Of a DNA stretch of 64,000 nucleotides, positions 27,420-36,832 are shown in pieces. The DNA lies in assembly GCA_964468345.1 (NCBI GenBank), contig CAYXVZ010000020.1, positions 17,766-81,765 of the forward strand, written 5' to 3'. The translations under genes were made by a program, and so were the position numbers. Position 1 is the stretch's first letter. Every line of letters begins with the position of its first letter. Origin of the DNA: DALYLB01 sp964468345. Its GTDB lineage: Bacteria; Acidobacteriota; Blastocatellia; RBC074. The notes beneath the pieces were generated by a model. The model ran no database searches. It saw only the letters and a program-made list of their open reading frames with translations, and had not been told where the DNA came from.

Positions 27420-29279
27420 ATGCAATTTTTCTCAATTGTCTGGCAGACGCGACGCGCGGAGCTGTTCCTTGCCTTCTGCACAATCGCGATTTTTCTGGGC
27501 GGCATTATCAGCCCGCCCACATTGATGGACGACGTCGATTCGGTGACAGCGCAAATCGCCCGCAATATGATCGATTCGGGCGACTGGGTCACGCCGCGAT
27601 TGAACGGCATCGCGTATTTCGAAAAGCCCGCGCTGCGATTCTGGATCGTGGCCGTTTCGTATCTGATCTTCGGCGTTCACGACTGGGCGGCGCGAATGCC
27701 GATCGCGCTGGCCGCCATCGGGCTTTGCTGGCTCGCGCGGTCGATGGGCATCTGGGCCTTTTCAAAACGCGCGGGCAATCTGGCCGGCCTCATTCTTGCG
27801 ACCTGCGTCGGGCTGTTTCTCTTCACGCGGATTCTGATTCCGGATGTTGTATTAACGCTGAGCGTCACGCTCGCCCTGTACGGGCTGATTCGCGCCCTCG
27901 ATCCGGAAGAACCGCATCCGGTCCGCTGGAGCCTGCTGCTGGCCATCGGAATCGCGACCGGATTTCTGCTCAAAGGCCTCGTCGCCATCGCCTTTGTCGT
28001 CGGCGTCGGCGGCCTTTATCTGCTGATCACGCGCAATCTGTTTTCGTGGACGGCCTGGGGACGCATCAACCCGATTCGCAACACGCTTCTCATTCTGGCG
28101 ATCGCGATGCCATGGGTCGCGCTGGCGGTGTTGCGAAACCCGCCATATTTCGATTTCACAATGAAGGCCGAGCCCGGCCAGTATCGCGGCTTTTTCTGGT
28201 TCTTTTTCTTAAACGAGCATCTCTTCCGTTATCTCAACCTGCGCTATCCGCGCGATTACAACACGGTGCCGCGGGTTTTATTCTGGCTCTATCACCTGCT
28301 CTGGCTCTTTCCCTGGAGTCTTTATCTGCCGGCGATTTTTCGGGAGGGCTGGCGGCTTCAGAGCCGCGCGGATCGCATGCGCGCGCTGTGCGCATGCTGG
28401 ATCGGATTTATCCTGCTCTTTTTCACGTTTTCGACGACGCAGGAATATTACACGATGCCCTGTTATCCGGCCTTTGCGCTGCTGCTCGGGCGCGCAATGG
28501 AACTGGAAGAAAAACACCCGATGCTCAAATGGGGCGCGCGGATCACGGGGACGCTGGCCCTGGCCGGAGCGATCGCCTGCGCCGCGCTGCTCTGGATGGT
28601 GCGGGGAATCGCCACGAAAGGCGATATCTCGGATGCATTGAACTATCAGGTATCGACGCTCTCGCTGGGCCGAACGCAGGAATTGACCATCGAAGCTTTC
28701 GCATATCTGCGATTGCCTCTGGCGGTGGCGGGAATCGCGCTTTTGCTCGGAGGGCTCGGGGCGGTGCTGCTGCGCGGCCGCCGCGTCTTTGCGGCCCACG
28801 CCCTGATGATGGTGCTCTTTTTTCATGCGGCGCGGCTTGCGCTCATCACGTTCAGTCCTTATCTCGGATCTCGTCCCCTGGCGGAAGCGCTGAAAAACGC
28901 GCCGCCGGGACGGGTCATCGTGGATGATCAGTACTATTCATTCTCTTCGGTCTTTTTTTATGCGGGCTTGCGGCCCGAGCAGCAAACCCTGCTGCTCAAC
29001 GGCCGTGTGATGAACCTGGAATACGGTTCGTATGCGCCCGGCGCGCCCAGCGTATTCATCGGCGATTCGCAACTGCCGGCGCTCTGGCAATCCGGTCAGC
29101 GGCACTATCTAACGGCGCACATCTCCGCGCTCCCTCGCCTCAAGGCGCTGCTCGGCGTGCCCTCCATGCACATCGTTGCCGCGGCCGGCGGAAAATTTCT
29201 GCTGACCAATCAGGCATTGCCTTCGACACGCCCTCTTTCGGATCTTGATAACAACTCCCTCTCGCGCGTGTTTCGATGA
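27420..29279 (+). CDS. GT39-family (PMT/ArnT-like) membrane glycosyltransferase
   Basis: This 619-residue polytopic membrane protein has about 11-12 hydrophobic segments. The first periplasmic loop carries the catalytic acidic motif MDDVDSVTAQIARNMIDSGD and then YFEKPALRFW, typical of the ArnT/PMT_2 branch that moves sugars from polyprenyl phosphate to lipid A or other envelope acceptors. The soluble C-terminal domain is about 140 residues. It lies 31 bp before an HpnI/ceramide-glucosyltransferase-like gene, so the two probably act together on a lipid or polyprenyl-linked sugar. The exact acceptor cannot be told. The ATG has only a weak ribosome site. Confidence 0.85.
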   Translation: MQFFSIVWQTRRAELFLAFCTIAIFLGGIISPPTLMDDVDSVTAQIARNMIDSGDWVTPRLNGIAYFEKPALRFWIVAVSYLIFGVHDWAARMPIALAAIGLCWLARSMGIWAFSKRAGNLAGLILATCVGLFLFTRILIPDVVLTLSVTLALYGLIRALDPEEPHPVRWSLLLAIGIATGFLLKGLVAIAFVVGVGGLYLLITRNLFSWTAWGRINPIRNTLLILAIAMPWVALAVLRNPPYFDFTMKAEPGQYRGFFWFFFLNEHLFRYLNLRYPRDYNTVPRVLFWLYHLLWLFPWSLYLPAIFREGWRLQSRADRMRALCACWIGFILLFFTFSTTQEYYTMPCYPAFALLLGRAMELEEKHPMLKWGARITGTLALAGAIACAALLWMVRGIATKGDISDALNYQVSTLSLGRTQELTIEAFAYLRLPLAVAGIALLLGGLGAVLLRGRRVFAAHALMMVLFFHAARLALITFSPYLGSRPLAEALKNAPPGRVIVDDQYYSFSSVFFYAGLRPEQQTLLLNGRVMNLEYGSYAPGAPSVFIGDSQLPALWQSGQRHYLTAHISALPRLKALLGVPSMHIVAAAGGKFLLTNQALPSTRPLSDLDNNSLSRVFR

Positions 29280-29310
29280 GAGATCACAGGTCACATCAGG
29301 TTAAGAGACC

Positions 29311-30495
<1,185 letters not shown>

Positions 30496-30504
<9 letters not shown>

Positions 30505-30616
30505 ACAGAGAAGAAATCAAAAGGCATAAGGCAAATATCAACAGGCAAAAATACTCTCTCATGTTGCCTTTTGATATTTGCCTTATGCCCTTTGATCTCT
30601 TCTCTGTTTATTCAGC
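30496..30616. repeat. 53-bp-arm inverted repeat overlapping two convergent stop codons (family A)
   Basis: Arm 30496-30548 (gctgaataaacagagaag...) matches the reverse complement of 30564-30616 with three mismatches. It carries the family A core aaatcaaaaggcaaaaggc in variant form. The stop codons of the glycosyltransferase (30502-30504) and of the BLUF gene (30612-30614) both lie inside it, each at the same CTGAATAA position. It probably acts as a terminator for both genes. Confidence 0.8.
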
Positions 30617-31034
30617 GCAATTTCTCTTTAAAGGACAACAGCAGCTTCATTGCATTGTGCGGATTCGGCCCGAAGGCTTCCTTTGTGAATGGCTCATTGA
30701 GAAAGCTGCTGGAAGCCGCGCGGTCCTCGGGACTCAGCTTGTCGATATTCTGAAACGCCATCGACCAGTTGCCGAATTCGCGTTTTTCCAGAGGTCCCTT
30801 GAGCAGCGTAATGATTCCCTTATGCCGTGGATCCTCGAGAATTCGGTTATACAGGCGAAATACATTTTCCTCAGGCCCCTCCATCACCTGCATGAAGCTC
30901 CCGTCCTTGTAGAGCAGCATGCCCGTAATGTCTTCCGGGACATTTTTCTGATGGCTTTTTCGCAATAACTCCACCAACTCCTCATCTTTCATCGGTTTTG
31001 TGGCAGAGCTGATATATACAAGGTAATACAGCAC
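30612..31034 (-). CDS. BLUF-domain blue-light sensor
   Basis: This 140-residue protein is essentially a single BLUF domain that binds FAD. The key photochemical residues are all present: Y7 (LVYISS), N31 (QKNVPEDITG), Q49 (GSFMQVMEG) and W90 (FGNWSMAF), in the order seen in AppA and BlrB. Short BLUF proteins work by protein-protein contact rather than through a fused output domain. The nearest candidate partner is the receiver-phosphatase at 31409, transcribed in the same direction upstream. The last codons and the stop lie inside a long inverted repeat. Confidence 0.92.
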   Translation of the reverse strand: MLYYLVYISSATKPMKDEELVELLRKSHQKNVPEDITGMLLYKDGSFMQVMEGPEENVFRLYNRILEDPRHKGIITLLKGPLEKREFGNWSMAFQNIDKLSPEDRAASSSFLNEPFTKEAFGPNPHNAMKLLLSFKEKLR

Positions 31035-31408
31035 GGTGATCCGCCCTTTCGTCTATATCAGAGTTCTGTCGGACCTGTCTGTGATGACATGTCCAAAGGG
31101 AGCAGGGGTTCCGATTTACTTATCGGCATTCCGGGCGGGAATCAAAAACTTTTTCAGGAAACACTGTAGAAGCTGGAAGAAATCAAAAGGCAAGAGGCAA
31201 ATATCAAAGTATCTGTTCAGGGCATTTTCTGTGGAGCCGTTGCAGTTCCCATGACCTCAAAAGATCCCTCTCTCGCTCCGCTGGAGCGAGAGAGGGTGGT
31301 CTATTCAAGGAAAAAGAAATCAAAAGGCAAAAGGCAAAAATGCTCTCTCATTTTTGCCTTTCGATATTTGCCTTTTGCCTTTTGATTTCTTCCGCCCCGT
31401 CCCGGACG
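31035..31408. other. Intergenic region with three repeat elements
   Basis: There is no gene here. It holds a single family A arm (31178-31207), a perfect palindrome ccctctctcgctcc/ggagcgagagaggg (31266-31296, family D core), and a complete family A inverted repeat (31314-31391) that ends just past the stop of the phosphatase gene. Confidence 0.6.
31314..31391. repeat. Family A inverted repeat (aaatcaaaaggcaaaaggc)
   Basis: The left arm aaagaaatcaaaaggcaaaa (from 31314) pairs with the right arm ccttttgccttttgatttct (31371-31390) around a loop containing further copies of the same words. It sits 18 bp beyond the stop of the minus-strand phosphatase gene, in the position of a terminator. The same core occurs at 30496, 31178, 52555, 52751 and 62247. 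Confidence 0.75.
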
Positions 31409-32560
31409 TTACTCAACGGCGATGACCATCAGCGTTGTGTCATCTTCAAACCGTCCGAGGCTAAAATCGGAAACCGCGTTCATCAGATTCTCACGCAGGA
31501 CAGCGGCGCTTTCGCCGCGATGTTCCATCAAGAGGCGGATCAATCGATCTTCGCCGAATTCCTCGCCTTCGGGATGACAGACTTCCGTCAGGCCGTCCGT
31601 GAAAAACAGAAATCGATCGCCGGGTTGCAGCGATACGGAGGATTGTTCGTAATCGGCTTGCGGAAAAGCGCCGAGGGGCATGCCGCCGGCCATAAGCCGT
31701 GAAATTTGTCCGCCCTGGCGAACGAGCAGCGGCGGATTGTGGCCCGCGTTCGTATAGGACAGCCGACGGGCATTCATATCGATATCGCCATAAAAGAGTG
31801 TGACGAATCGGCTGCCGCTCACATCCTCATAAACATGCGAATTGATCTTGCGGCAGAGTTCCTGCGGCGGGATTTCCCTGGATGCGGCGCCGCGAACCGC
31901 GGTGCGGGTGCTGGCCATCAGCAGGGCGGCGGGCGTTCCCTTGCCCATCACGTCGCCAATGCAAAAGGCGAGGCGCGAATCATCGAAGCGAATCAGATCG
32001 AAATAATCGCCGCCGACGGCGCGGGCCGGATGCCAGGCGGTCGCAATCTCCAGACCGGGGATGTGCGGAGTCTCCTGAGGCAGCAGCCGGCGCTGAGTCT
32101 CGCGCGCATCGGCCTGCTCAAGCGCTTCCGCGCGTCTTAGCGCGCGCAGGTTGAATCCCGCCTGCCCATGCCGGCGAAGCGTTTCAACCAGGCGGGCATT
32201 TTCCCAGGGCTTGAGCACAAAATCGCACACGCCGCGGCTCATCGCTTCGACCGCCAGGTCGATGCTTCCCCACGCCGTCATCGCGATTACCGGGAGCGTG
32301 TTGTCCAGCATGTGAATCCGGGATATCAGATCCAGGCCTTCCATGCCGGAGGTCGTATCGCGAGCATAATTGAGGTCCATTAACACGAGATCGAAGTCCC
32401 GGGCCGAAAGCGCATTGATAACGGCTTCGGGCGAGTTGGCCGTCTCGGTTTCAAAACCTTCGCCCTTGAGCAACAGCCGCAATGCGGCAAGAACATCGGG
32501 TTGATCGTCCGCAATCAGCGTTCGTGGAAAGGGATTCGTCGGGTGATTTGTCGATACCAT
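31409..32560 (-). CDS. Response-regulator PP2C phosphatase (RsbU/SpoIIE type)
   Basis: This 383-residue protein has a receiver domain (10-135; IADDQPDV, phospho-acceptor D62 in LVLMDLN, KPW) joined by a helical linker to a SpoIIE/RsbU-type PP2C phosphatase domain. The latter has VGGDYFD, IGDVMGKG, TNAGHNPP, FTDGLTE and DDTTLM, covering the metal-binding aspartates. Such proteins dephosphorylate anti-anti-sigma factors in partner-switching pathways; no anti-sigma or STAS gene is in the window. I chose ATG 32560 (AAGGAG 6 nt upstream); the longer frame begins with TTG. A near-consensus -24/-12 sequence lies at 32584-32599. Confidence 0.9.
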   Translation of the reverse strand: MVSTNHPTNPFPRTLIADDQPDVLAALRLLLKGEGFETETANSPEAVINALSARDFDLVLMDLNYARDTTSGMEGLDLISRIHMLDNTLPVIAMTAWGSIDLAVEAMSRGVCDFVLKPWENARLVETLRRHGQAGFNLRALRRAEALEQADARETQRRLLPQETPHIPGLEIATAWHPARAVGGDYFDLIRFDDSRLAFCIGDVMGKGTPAALLMASTRTAVRGAASREIPPQELCRKINSHVYEDVSGSRFVTLFYGDIDMNARRLSYTNAGHNPPLLVRQGGQISRLMAGGMPLGAFPQADYEQSSVSLQPGDRFLFFTDGLTEVCHPEGEEFGEDRLIRLLMEHRGESAAVLRENLMNAVSDFSLGRFEDDTTLMVIAVE

Positions 32561-32583
32561 AAGACTCCTTCGCAATATTCATT

Positions 32584-32599
32584 ACCAATCCGCGTGCCA
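32584..32599 (-). promoter_or_regulatory. Sigma54-like promoter motif (imperfect -12)
   Basis: The minus strand reads TGGCACGCGGATTGGT: a perfect -24 TGGCACG with TTGGT where TTGCT is expected. It would start transcription about 13 nt before the phosphatase ATG, just enough for the AAGGAG site. The missing C of the -12 GC is a real weakness. Confidence 0.35.
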
Positions 32600-32730
32600 C
32601 AACCGAAAGTGGATAAAGTGTGAAATAACAGGACTTCCCTGCCACATCGCCGATGCATTCCCGCTTTATTGTTCATTTTTGGGAATGAGCCGTTCCGGTT
32701 TCGAGATCCATGCATGGCCCGCGGAAAGCC

Positions 32731-32738
32731 TGTATAAT
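32731..32738 (+). promoter_or_regulatory. Possible sigma70 -10 box
   Basis: TGTATAAT contains a perfect TATAAT (32733-32738) about 55 nt upstream of the Hsp70-like start. No convincing -35 hexamer is visible at the right distance. Confidence 0.35.
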
Positions 32739-32792
32739 CAGCGCGTCAACCCACACGTATCGATACAATCAAAAAGGAAATGTCGAATTGCT

Positions 32793-34346
32793 ATGCAATT
32801 GGGAATCGATTTCGGCACGACGCGCACGGTGATCGCTTCGGTCAACCGGGGCAACTATCCGGTCGTCAGTTTTCAGACCGAAGAAGGCGATACGCTCGAA
32901 TGGTACCCTTCGATGGTCGCTTCGAACGGGACGGAGATCAAATACGGTTTTGGCGCCGCCGCCATGCAGGGCGTGGGGGGCTGGCAGGTCTTGCGATCCT
33001 TCAAAAATCTGCTGGCCGCGGTGGGGCCGAATGATGTGATTGCGATCGGCAGCCATACAATCACTGCCATAGACCTGCTGACGAACTTTCTGTCCTCGCT
33101 GAAACAGGACATGCAGACCCGATCCAATCTGCGATTGAAAAAGAATGAATCCCTCGAGACGATGATCTCGCTGCCGGCCAATGCGAACAGCAACCAGCGC
33201 TTTTTAACGCTGGAGGCTTTTCGGCGCGCCGGCTTTGAAGTGCGCGGAATGATGAACGAACCCTCGGCCGCGGGGATCGAATACGCGCACCTGATTTCCT
33301 CATCGGGCGGCACGAGCACGCGCGAATTTCTCGTGGTGTATGACCTGGGCGGCGGGACCTTTGATTCCTCGGTGATCAGCCTGCTCGAACGCGATCACGA
33401 AGTGTTGAGCAGCGAAGGAATCGCCCGGCTCGGCGGAGATAATTTCGACATCATTCTGCTCGATCTCGCGCTTCGCGAGGCGAATATCGACCGGGTATCC
33501 GACGCGGCCCTGGTAACGCTGCTGGAAGAATGCCGCGTGAAAAAAGAAGCGCTGCATCCCAACACGCGCCGCGTCACGATCGATCTTGGACTGGCGATCG
33601 AGGGCGCGGGCGAGGTGACGCTGCCGGTCAACGACTTTTATGAGGCCTGCCGCCCCATGATCGAGATCACGATCGAGTGCATGGAACAGGTGATGGCCAA
33701 ATCCGCCGCGGATGCCGGCTATAACCTGCATGATTCGGCGGCCGTATACCTGGTCGGCGGATCGAGCGACCTGCCGCTGGTCTCGCGCCTGCTGCGCGAA
33801 AAATATGGCCGGCAGGTTCGCCGCTCGCCCTATCCGCACGCGGCAACGGCCATCGGCCTCGCAATCGCCGCTGATACCGAGCAGGGCTATACGCTGCGCG
33901 AACGATTCACGCGTTATTTCGGCACTTGGCGCGAAGCGGAAGCCGGCGCACAGGTGATCTTTGATCCACTCTTCGAAAAAGACACGCGCCTGCCCGCGCG
34001 CGGCGAAGCGCCGCTGCGCCGCGTTCGTCAATACAGCCCCGCGCACAACATCGGCAAGATCCGATACCTGGAATGCAGCCGCGTCGATGAGGCCGGACAA
34101 CCCCAGGGCGACGTCGCGCCCTGGGATGAAATCGTGTTTCCCTTCGATCCCTCGCTGCAATCGTCAAATGGATTGAAAGCCCTGGCCTCGGCCGACATCA
34201 CGCGCGTCAGCGGCTATGGGAATGTCATTCAGGAAACCTATTCCTGCGATTCGAACGGCATCATCGAAGTGGAGATCGCCGATCTGAGCAGTCAATACGC
34301 CCGAAAGTTCCGTTTGCGGGCTCACGAAGGGGCACGCTCGCGATAA
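32793..34346 (+). CDS. Hsp70-family (DnaK-like) ATPase
   Basis: This 517-residue protein has the actin/Hsp70 nucleotide-binding fold: phosphate-1 GIDFGTTRTV at the N-terminus, phosphate-2 VVYDLGGGTFDSSVI, and the adenosine motif YLVGGSSDLPLVSRLL. It is shorter than DnaK (about 600-640). Its C-terminal about 130 residues do not look like the usual DnaK substrate-binding domain plus lid, so it belongs to the atypical Hsp70-like group. The role is probably chaperone or regulatory ATPase. The start at 32793 places the phosphate-1 motif at residue 4. It is divergent from the phosphatase gene; no DnaJ or GrpE is nearby. Confidence 0.85.
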   Translation: MQLGIDFGTTRTVIASVNRGNYPVVSFQTEEGDTLEWYPSMVASNGTEIKYGFGAAAMQGVGGWQVLRSFKNLLAAVGPNDVIAIGSHTITAIDLLTNFLSSLKQDMQTRSNLRLKKNESLETMISLPANANSNQRFLTLEAFRRAGFEVRGMMNEPSAAGIEYAHLISSSGGTSTREFLVVYDLGGGTFDSSVISLLERDHEVLSSEGIARLGGDNFDIILLDLALREANIDRVSDAALVTLLEECRVKKEALHPNTRRVTIDLGLAIEGAGEVTLPVNDFYEACRPMIEITIECMEQVMAKSAADAGYNLHDSAAVYLVGGSSDLPLVSRLLREKYGRQVRRSPYPHAATAIGLAIAADTEQGYTLRERFTRYFGTWREAEAGAQVIFDPLFEKDTRLPARGEAPLRRVRQYSPAHNIGKIRYLECSRVDEAGQPQGDVAPWDEIVFPFDPSLQSSNGLKALASADITRVSGYGNVIQETYSCDSNGIIEVEIADLSSQYARKFRLRAHEGARSR

Positions 34347-34469
34347 AGGGAAATGTTTTCCCGGAAAGGCCGGCCTGAAATCTAAACACGTCAATGTGAC
34401 GATGGAAACCAATTTATGCGCATTGCGGCGCACTTGCGGTCTTCTTTGTCTGCCGATTTTGCAGACGGA

Positions 34470-35249
34470 TCATCCCCTGTAATTCATTCGCGCCCGGACA
34501 AGATCCGCAAATCCGTGAAGCACCAACCGAAAGGGATTGTAACTGACGAATCCCGTCGTAATGCCGTAGACCGGTTTTTCGCTCTCAGGCTCATAGGTGC
34601 CGAAGATTCGATCCCAGATCATCAGCACGCCGCCGTAGTTCTTATCCAGATACGCCTCGTTCGATCCGTGATGGACCCGATGCGCGGAGGGCGTGTTGAG
34701 AATCCCTTCCAGAGCACCCAGGCGGCCAACCGCTTCCGTGTGCAGAAAGAACTGGTAGAAAAGATTCAGGGCGATACAGGCCGTGATAAAGGCCGGCGGA
34801 AGGCCCAGCAGGATCAGGGGAAGATAAAAGAAGATACTTACAAGCCCCGCAAACCAGTTGAGTCGATAACTCGTGGTCAGGTTGAACCGCATCCCCGAAT
34901 GATGCACGACGTGAAACGCCCAGAAGAAACGATTTTCGTGCGAAATCCGATGATGCCAGTAATACATGAAATCCGTCAGCACAAAGGCAAGCAGAAATGT
35001 CCCGGCATTTGGAGGCAGAGTCGCCATCGACCAATTGGCGACGAGGCCCAGCCAGAAAAGCTGGTACCCTTTCAGCAATCGTTTGGAGATCGAAAACCCG
35101 ACCAGGATCGTGAGATTGGCCAGTGTTTCCTTGAAACTGTAAACGCCTTTGCGTGTGTGCCAATTCCAAACCACCTCGGCCATGACCAGCAACAATGCAA
35201 TGACGGGTAACAATGGGAGCAACGGATACATTCTCAGTGTCGTGTTCAT
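34470..35249 (-). CDS. Fatty acid hydroxylase / sterol desaturase family protein
   Basis: This 259-residue integral membrane protein has at least four hydrophobic segments and the histidine clusters of the di-iron hydroxylase superfamily: HHRISHE, HVVHHSG and HRVHHGSNE, with the conserved tail NYGGVLMIWDRIFGTY. Family members hydroxylate or desaturate fatty acids, sterols or other lipids using oxygen. The ATG at 35249 has an AGG about 7 nt upstream and lies 31 bp after the preceding gene, suggesting a two-gene operon; longer in-frame starts would run into that gene. The lipid substrate is unknown. Confidence 0.87.
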   Translation of the reverse strand: MNTTLRMYPLLPLLPVIALLLVMAEVVWNWHTRKGVYSFKETLANLTILVGFSISKRLLKGYQLFWLGLVANWSMATLPPNAGTFLLAFVLTDFMYYWHHRISHENRFFWAFHVVHHSGMRFNLTTSYRLNWFAGLVSIFFYLPLILLGLPPAFITACIALNLFYQFFLHTEAVGRLGALEGILNTPSAHRVHHGSNEAYLDKNYGGVLMIWDRIFGTYEPESEKPVYGITTGFVSYNPFRLVLHGFADLVRARMNYRG

Positions 35250-35280
35250 TTTGAGCCTGCACATCCCTTTTGTGAAAAGA

Positions 35281-35865
35281 TCAGTTTTCAACAGGTTCGT
35301 ACACCGAGCGGAGCTCCAGCGGTTCGCTGAGGTGCTCGCTTTCCACCTTGAACCAGACCTGCAGCCGCCGCTGACCGGGAAGAAGCGAAATGGTTTGGTC
35401 GACGACAACGCCCATGCTGTTTTGTCCATGAATGACAAGATGGTCATTCTGCCAGCGGGTAATCAATTCAATTCTTCGCCCTCGGGGCGTTTCCATTTGC
35501 TGCTTGCGCCCGTCCAGGTACAGCGTGCGGCTGCGATCCGCATTGCCGCTGATGGTCACGTCATTTTCTCCGCAACGAATGGTCAGGAGCGAGGCGGCCT
35601 CTGCCAACTGCTGCACGGCGTCGCGGGCCCTGGCCCGTTTTTGCCGCGCGAGAAATCCGCCGCCATTCCCGAGCGCGGCGTCGACCTTTGCTTTAAAATC
35701 GTCGCTCTGATCCGGAACGATCTGCCATTTCCCTTCCAGGTCCTTCAAGGTCGTGTTTCGCGCCGAGTCGGCACGAGGGCTGACCACTGGAAAAATGGCC
35801 GCAAGGCCGAGCAAAAAGCCGAGCCCCAACGCGAGGTGAGTGCGATTTTTATTTCCTGCTTTCAT
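35281..35865 (-). CDS. Secreted protein of unknown function
   Basis: I do not recognise this protein of about 194 residues. It begins MKAGNKNRTHLALGLGFLLGLAAIFPVV, a signal peptide or N-terminal anchor. A helical section follows (LKDLEGKWQIVPDQSDDFKAKVDAALG), then beta-strand patterns with DVTISGNADRSRTLYLDGRKQ, RIELITRWQNDHLVIHGQNS and RRLQVWFKVESEHL. The strand pattern recalls lipocalin-like or copper-amine-type beta sheets in acidobacterial secreted proteins, without a firm match. It lies 31 bp upstream of the lipid hydroxylase gene and is probably co-transcribed. ATG 35865 is preceded by GGAAACGGA; a longer start at 35922 exists. Confidence 0.65.
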   Translation of the reverse strand: MKAGNKNRTHLALGLGFLLGLAAIFPVVSPRADSARNTTLKDLEGKWQIVPDQSDDFKAKVDAALGNGGGFLARQKRARARDAVQQLAEAASLLTIRCGENDVTISGNADRSRTLYLDGRKQQMETPRGRRIELITRWQNDHLVIHGQNSMGVVVDQTISLLPGQRRLQVWFKVESEHLSEPLELRSVYEPVEN

Positions 35866-35914
35866 ATGATCCGTTTCCCTTTCCTTTTTTCCTTCTTCAA
35901 CAAGGGGGTAAAGG

Positions 35915-36022
35915 CGATTCACGCCGGGGCCGATTAAAGCGTGAATCGGGGCGTCCCGCCGTCAGGATTGATGGAGCGATCGTCAAGATTTGTGAATCCG
36001 CACGGGCGCGGCTTCACAAATC
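35915..36022. promoter_or_regulatory. Two inverted repeats in a divergent promoter region
   Basis: cgattcacgc/gcgtgaatcg (35915-35924, 35939-35948) is perfect. gatttgtgaatccgc (35987-36001) pairs with 36008-36022 with one mismatch. Both lie between the divergent starts at 35865 (-) and 36101 (+) and share the word gtgaatc, so they could be operator sites. Confidence 0.4.
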
Positions 36023-36100
36023 CAGACAAATGGGAAGGCGAATATCAGGTACCATCACCGGATATGACCGCGTGCAAGCACGCCATCGGAAGAAGAATGT

Positions 36101-36832
36101 ATGGAACGAATATTAGTCATCGATGACGACGTGGAGCTTTGCGAACTGGTGGGCCGATACCTTCGCGTGGAGGGCTTTTCGGTGGAGTTTGTCCATCGAG
36201 GAGAAGAGGGCGCCCAAACGGCTCTGGCTGGGCAATGGGACCTGGTGGTGTTGGATGTGATGCTGCCGGGCATCAATGGATTCGAAGTGTTGCGGCAAAT
36301 CCGCGCCAGTTCACCGGTGCCGGTGCTAATGCTGACGGCGCGCGGTGAAGACGTCGATCGGATTGTCGGCCTGGAGCTCGGCGCGGATGATTATCTGCCG
36401 AAGCCGTACAACGCCCGTGAGCTGGTCGCGCGCATCCGTGCCATTTTGCGACGCGCGGCGGGAGCCGCAAAAGGCCCCGCGGTCCCCGCGAAACAGCTGG
36501 CAGTCGGCGATGTGAAGATGGATGAAGGCGCCCGGGAGGTGAGTTGCGCCGGAGACCTGGTTCACCTGACCACCGTGGAGTTCGACCTGCTGCGCGTCCT
36601 GATGGAGGCAGCGGGCCGGGTGCTGTCGCGCGAACATTTGTATGAATCAGTGCTGGGGCGGAAATTCACTCCCTTCGACCGCGTCATAGACAACCACGTC
36701 AGCAACCTGCGCAAGAAACTCGGCCCGCGGCCGGATGGCGCCGATCGCATTAAAACGGTGCGAAACGCGGGGTATCAATTCACACTGCCTGTCAATCCTT
36801 TGGCAGAGGGAAACTCCCCGGGAGGAAATTGA
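36101..36832 (+). CDS. OmpR-family response regulator (CpxR-like)
   Basis: This 243-residue regulator has a receiver domain (IDDD 7-10, phospho-acceptor D52 in VVLDVMLPG, T and K in LTARGED and LPKPYN). A C-terminal winged-helix DNA-binding domain follows (LTTVEFDLLRVLMEAAGRVLSREHL ... VDNHVSNLRKKLG ... RNAGYQF in outline). It overlaps its partner kinase gene by one base (TGATG), with GGAGG upstream of that junction. This pairing and the kinase layout point to an envelope-stress-type system such as CpxRA, though that specific name is inference. Confidence 0.92.
   Translation: MERILVIDDDVELCELVGRYLRVEGFSVEFVHRGEEGAQTALAGQWDLVVLDVMLPGINGFEVLRQIRASSPVPVLMLTARGEDVDRIVGLELGADDYLPKPYNARELVARIRAILRRAAGAAKGPAVPAKQLAVGDVKMDEGAREVSCAGDLVHLTTVEFDLLRVLMEAAGRVLSREHLYESVLGRKFTPFDRVIDNHVSNLRKKLGPRPDGADRIKTVRNAGYQFTLPVNPLAEGNSPGGN

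Noticed and set aside
31409..32575. Longer phosphatase start at 32575
   Set aside because: That position is TTG and the Shine-Dalgarno AAGGAG would be inside the coding region; ATG 32560 fits the site.
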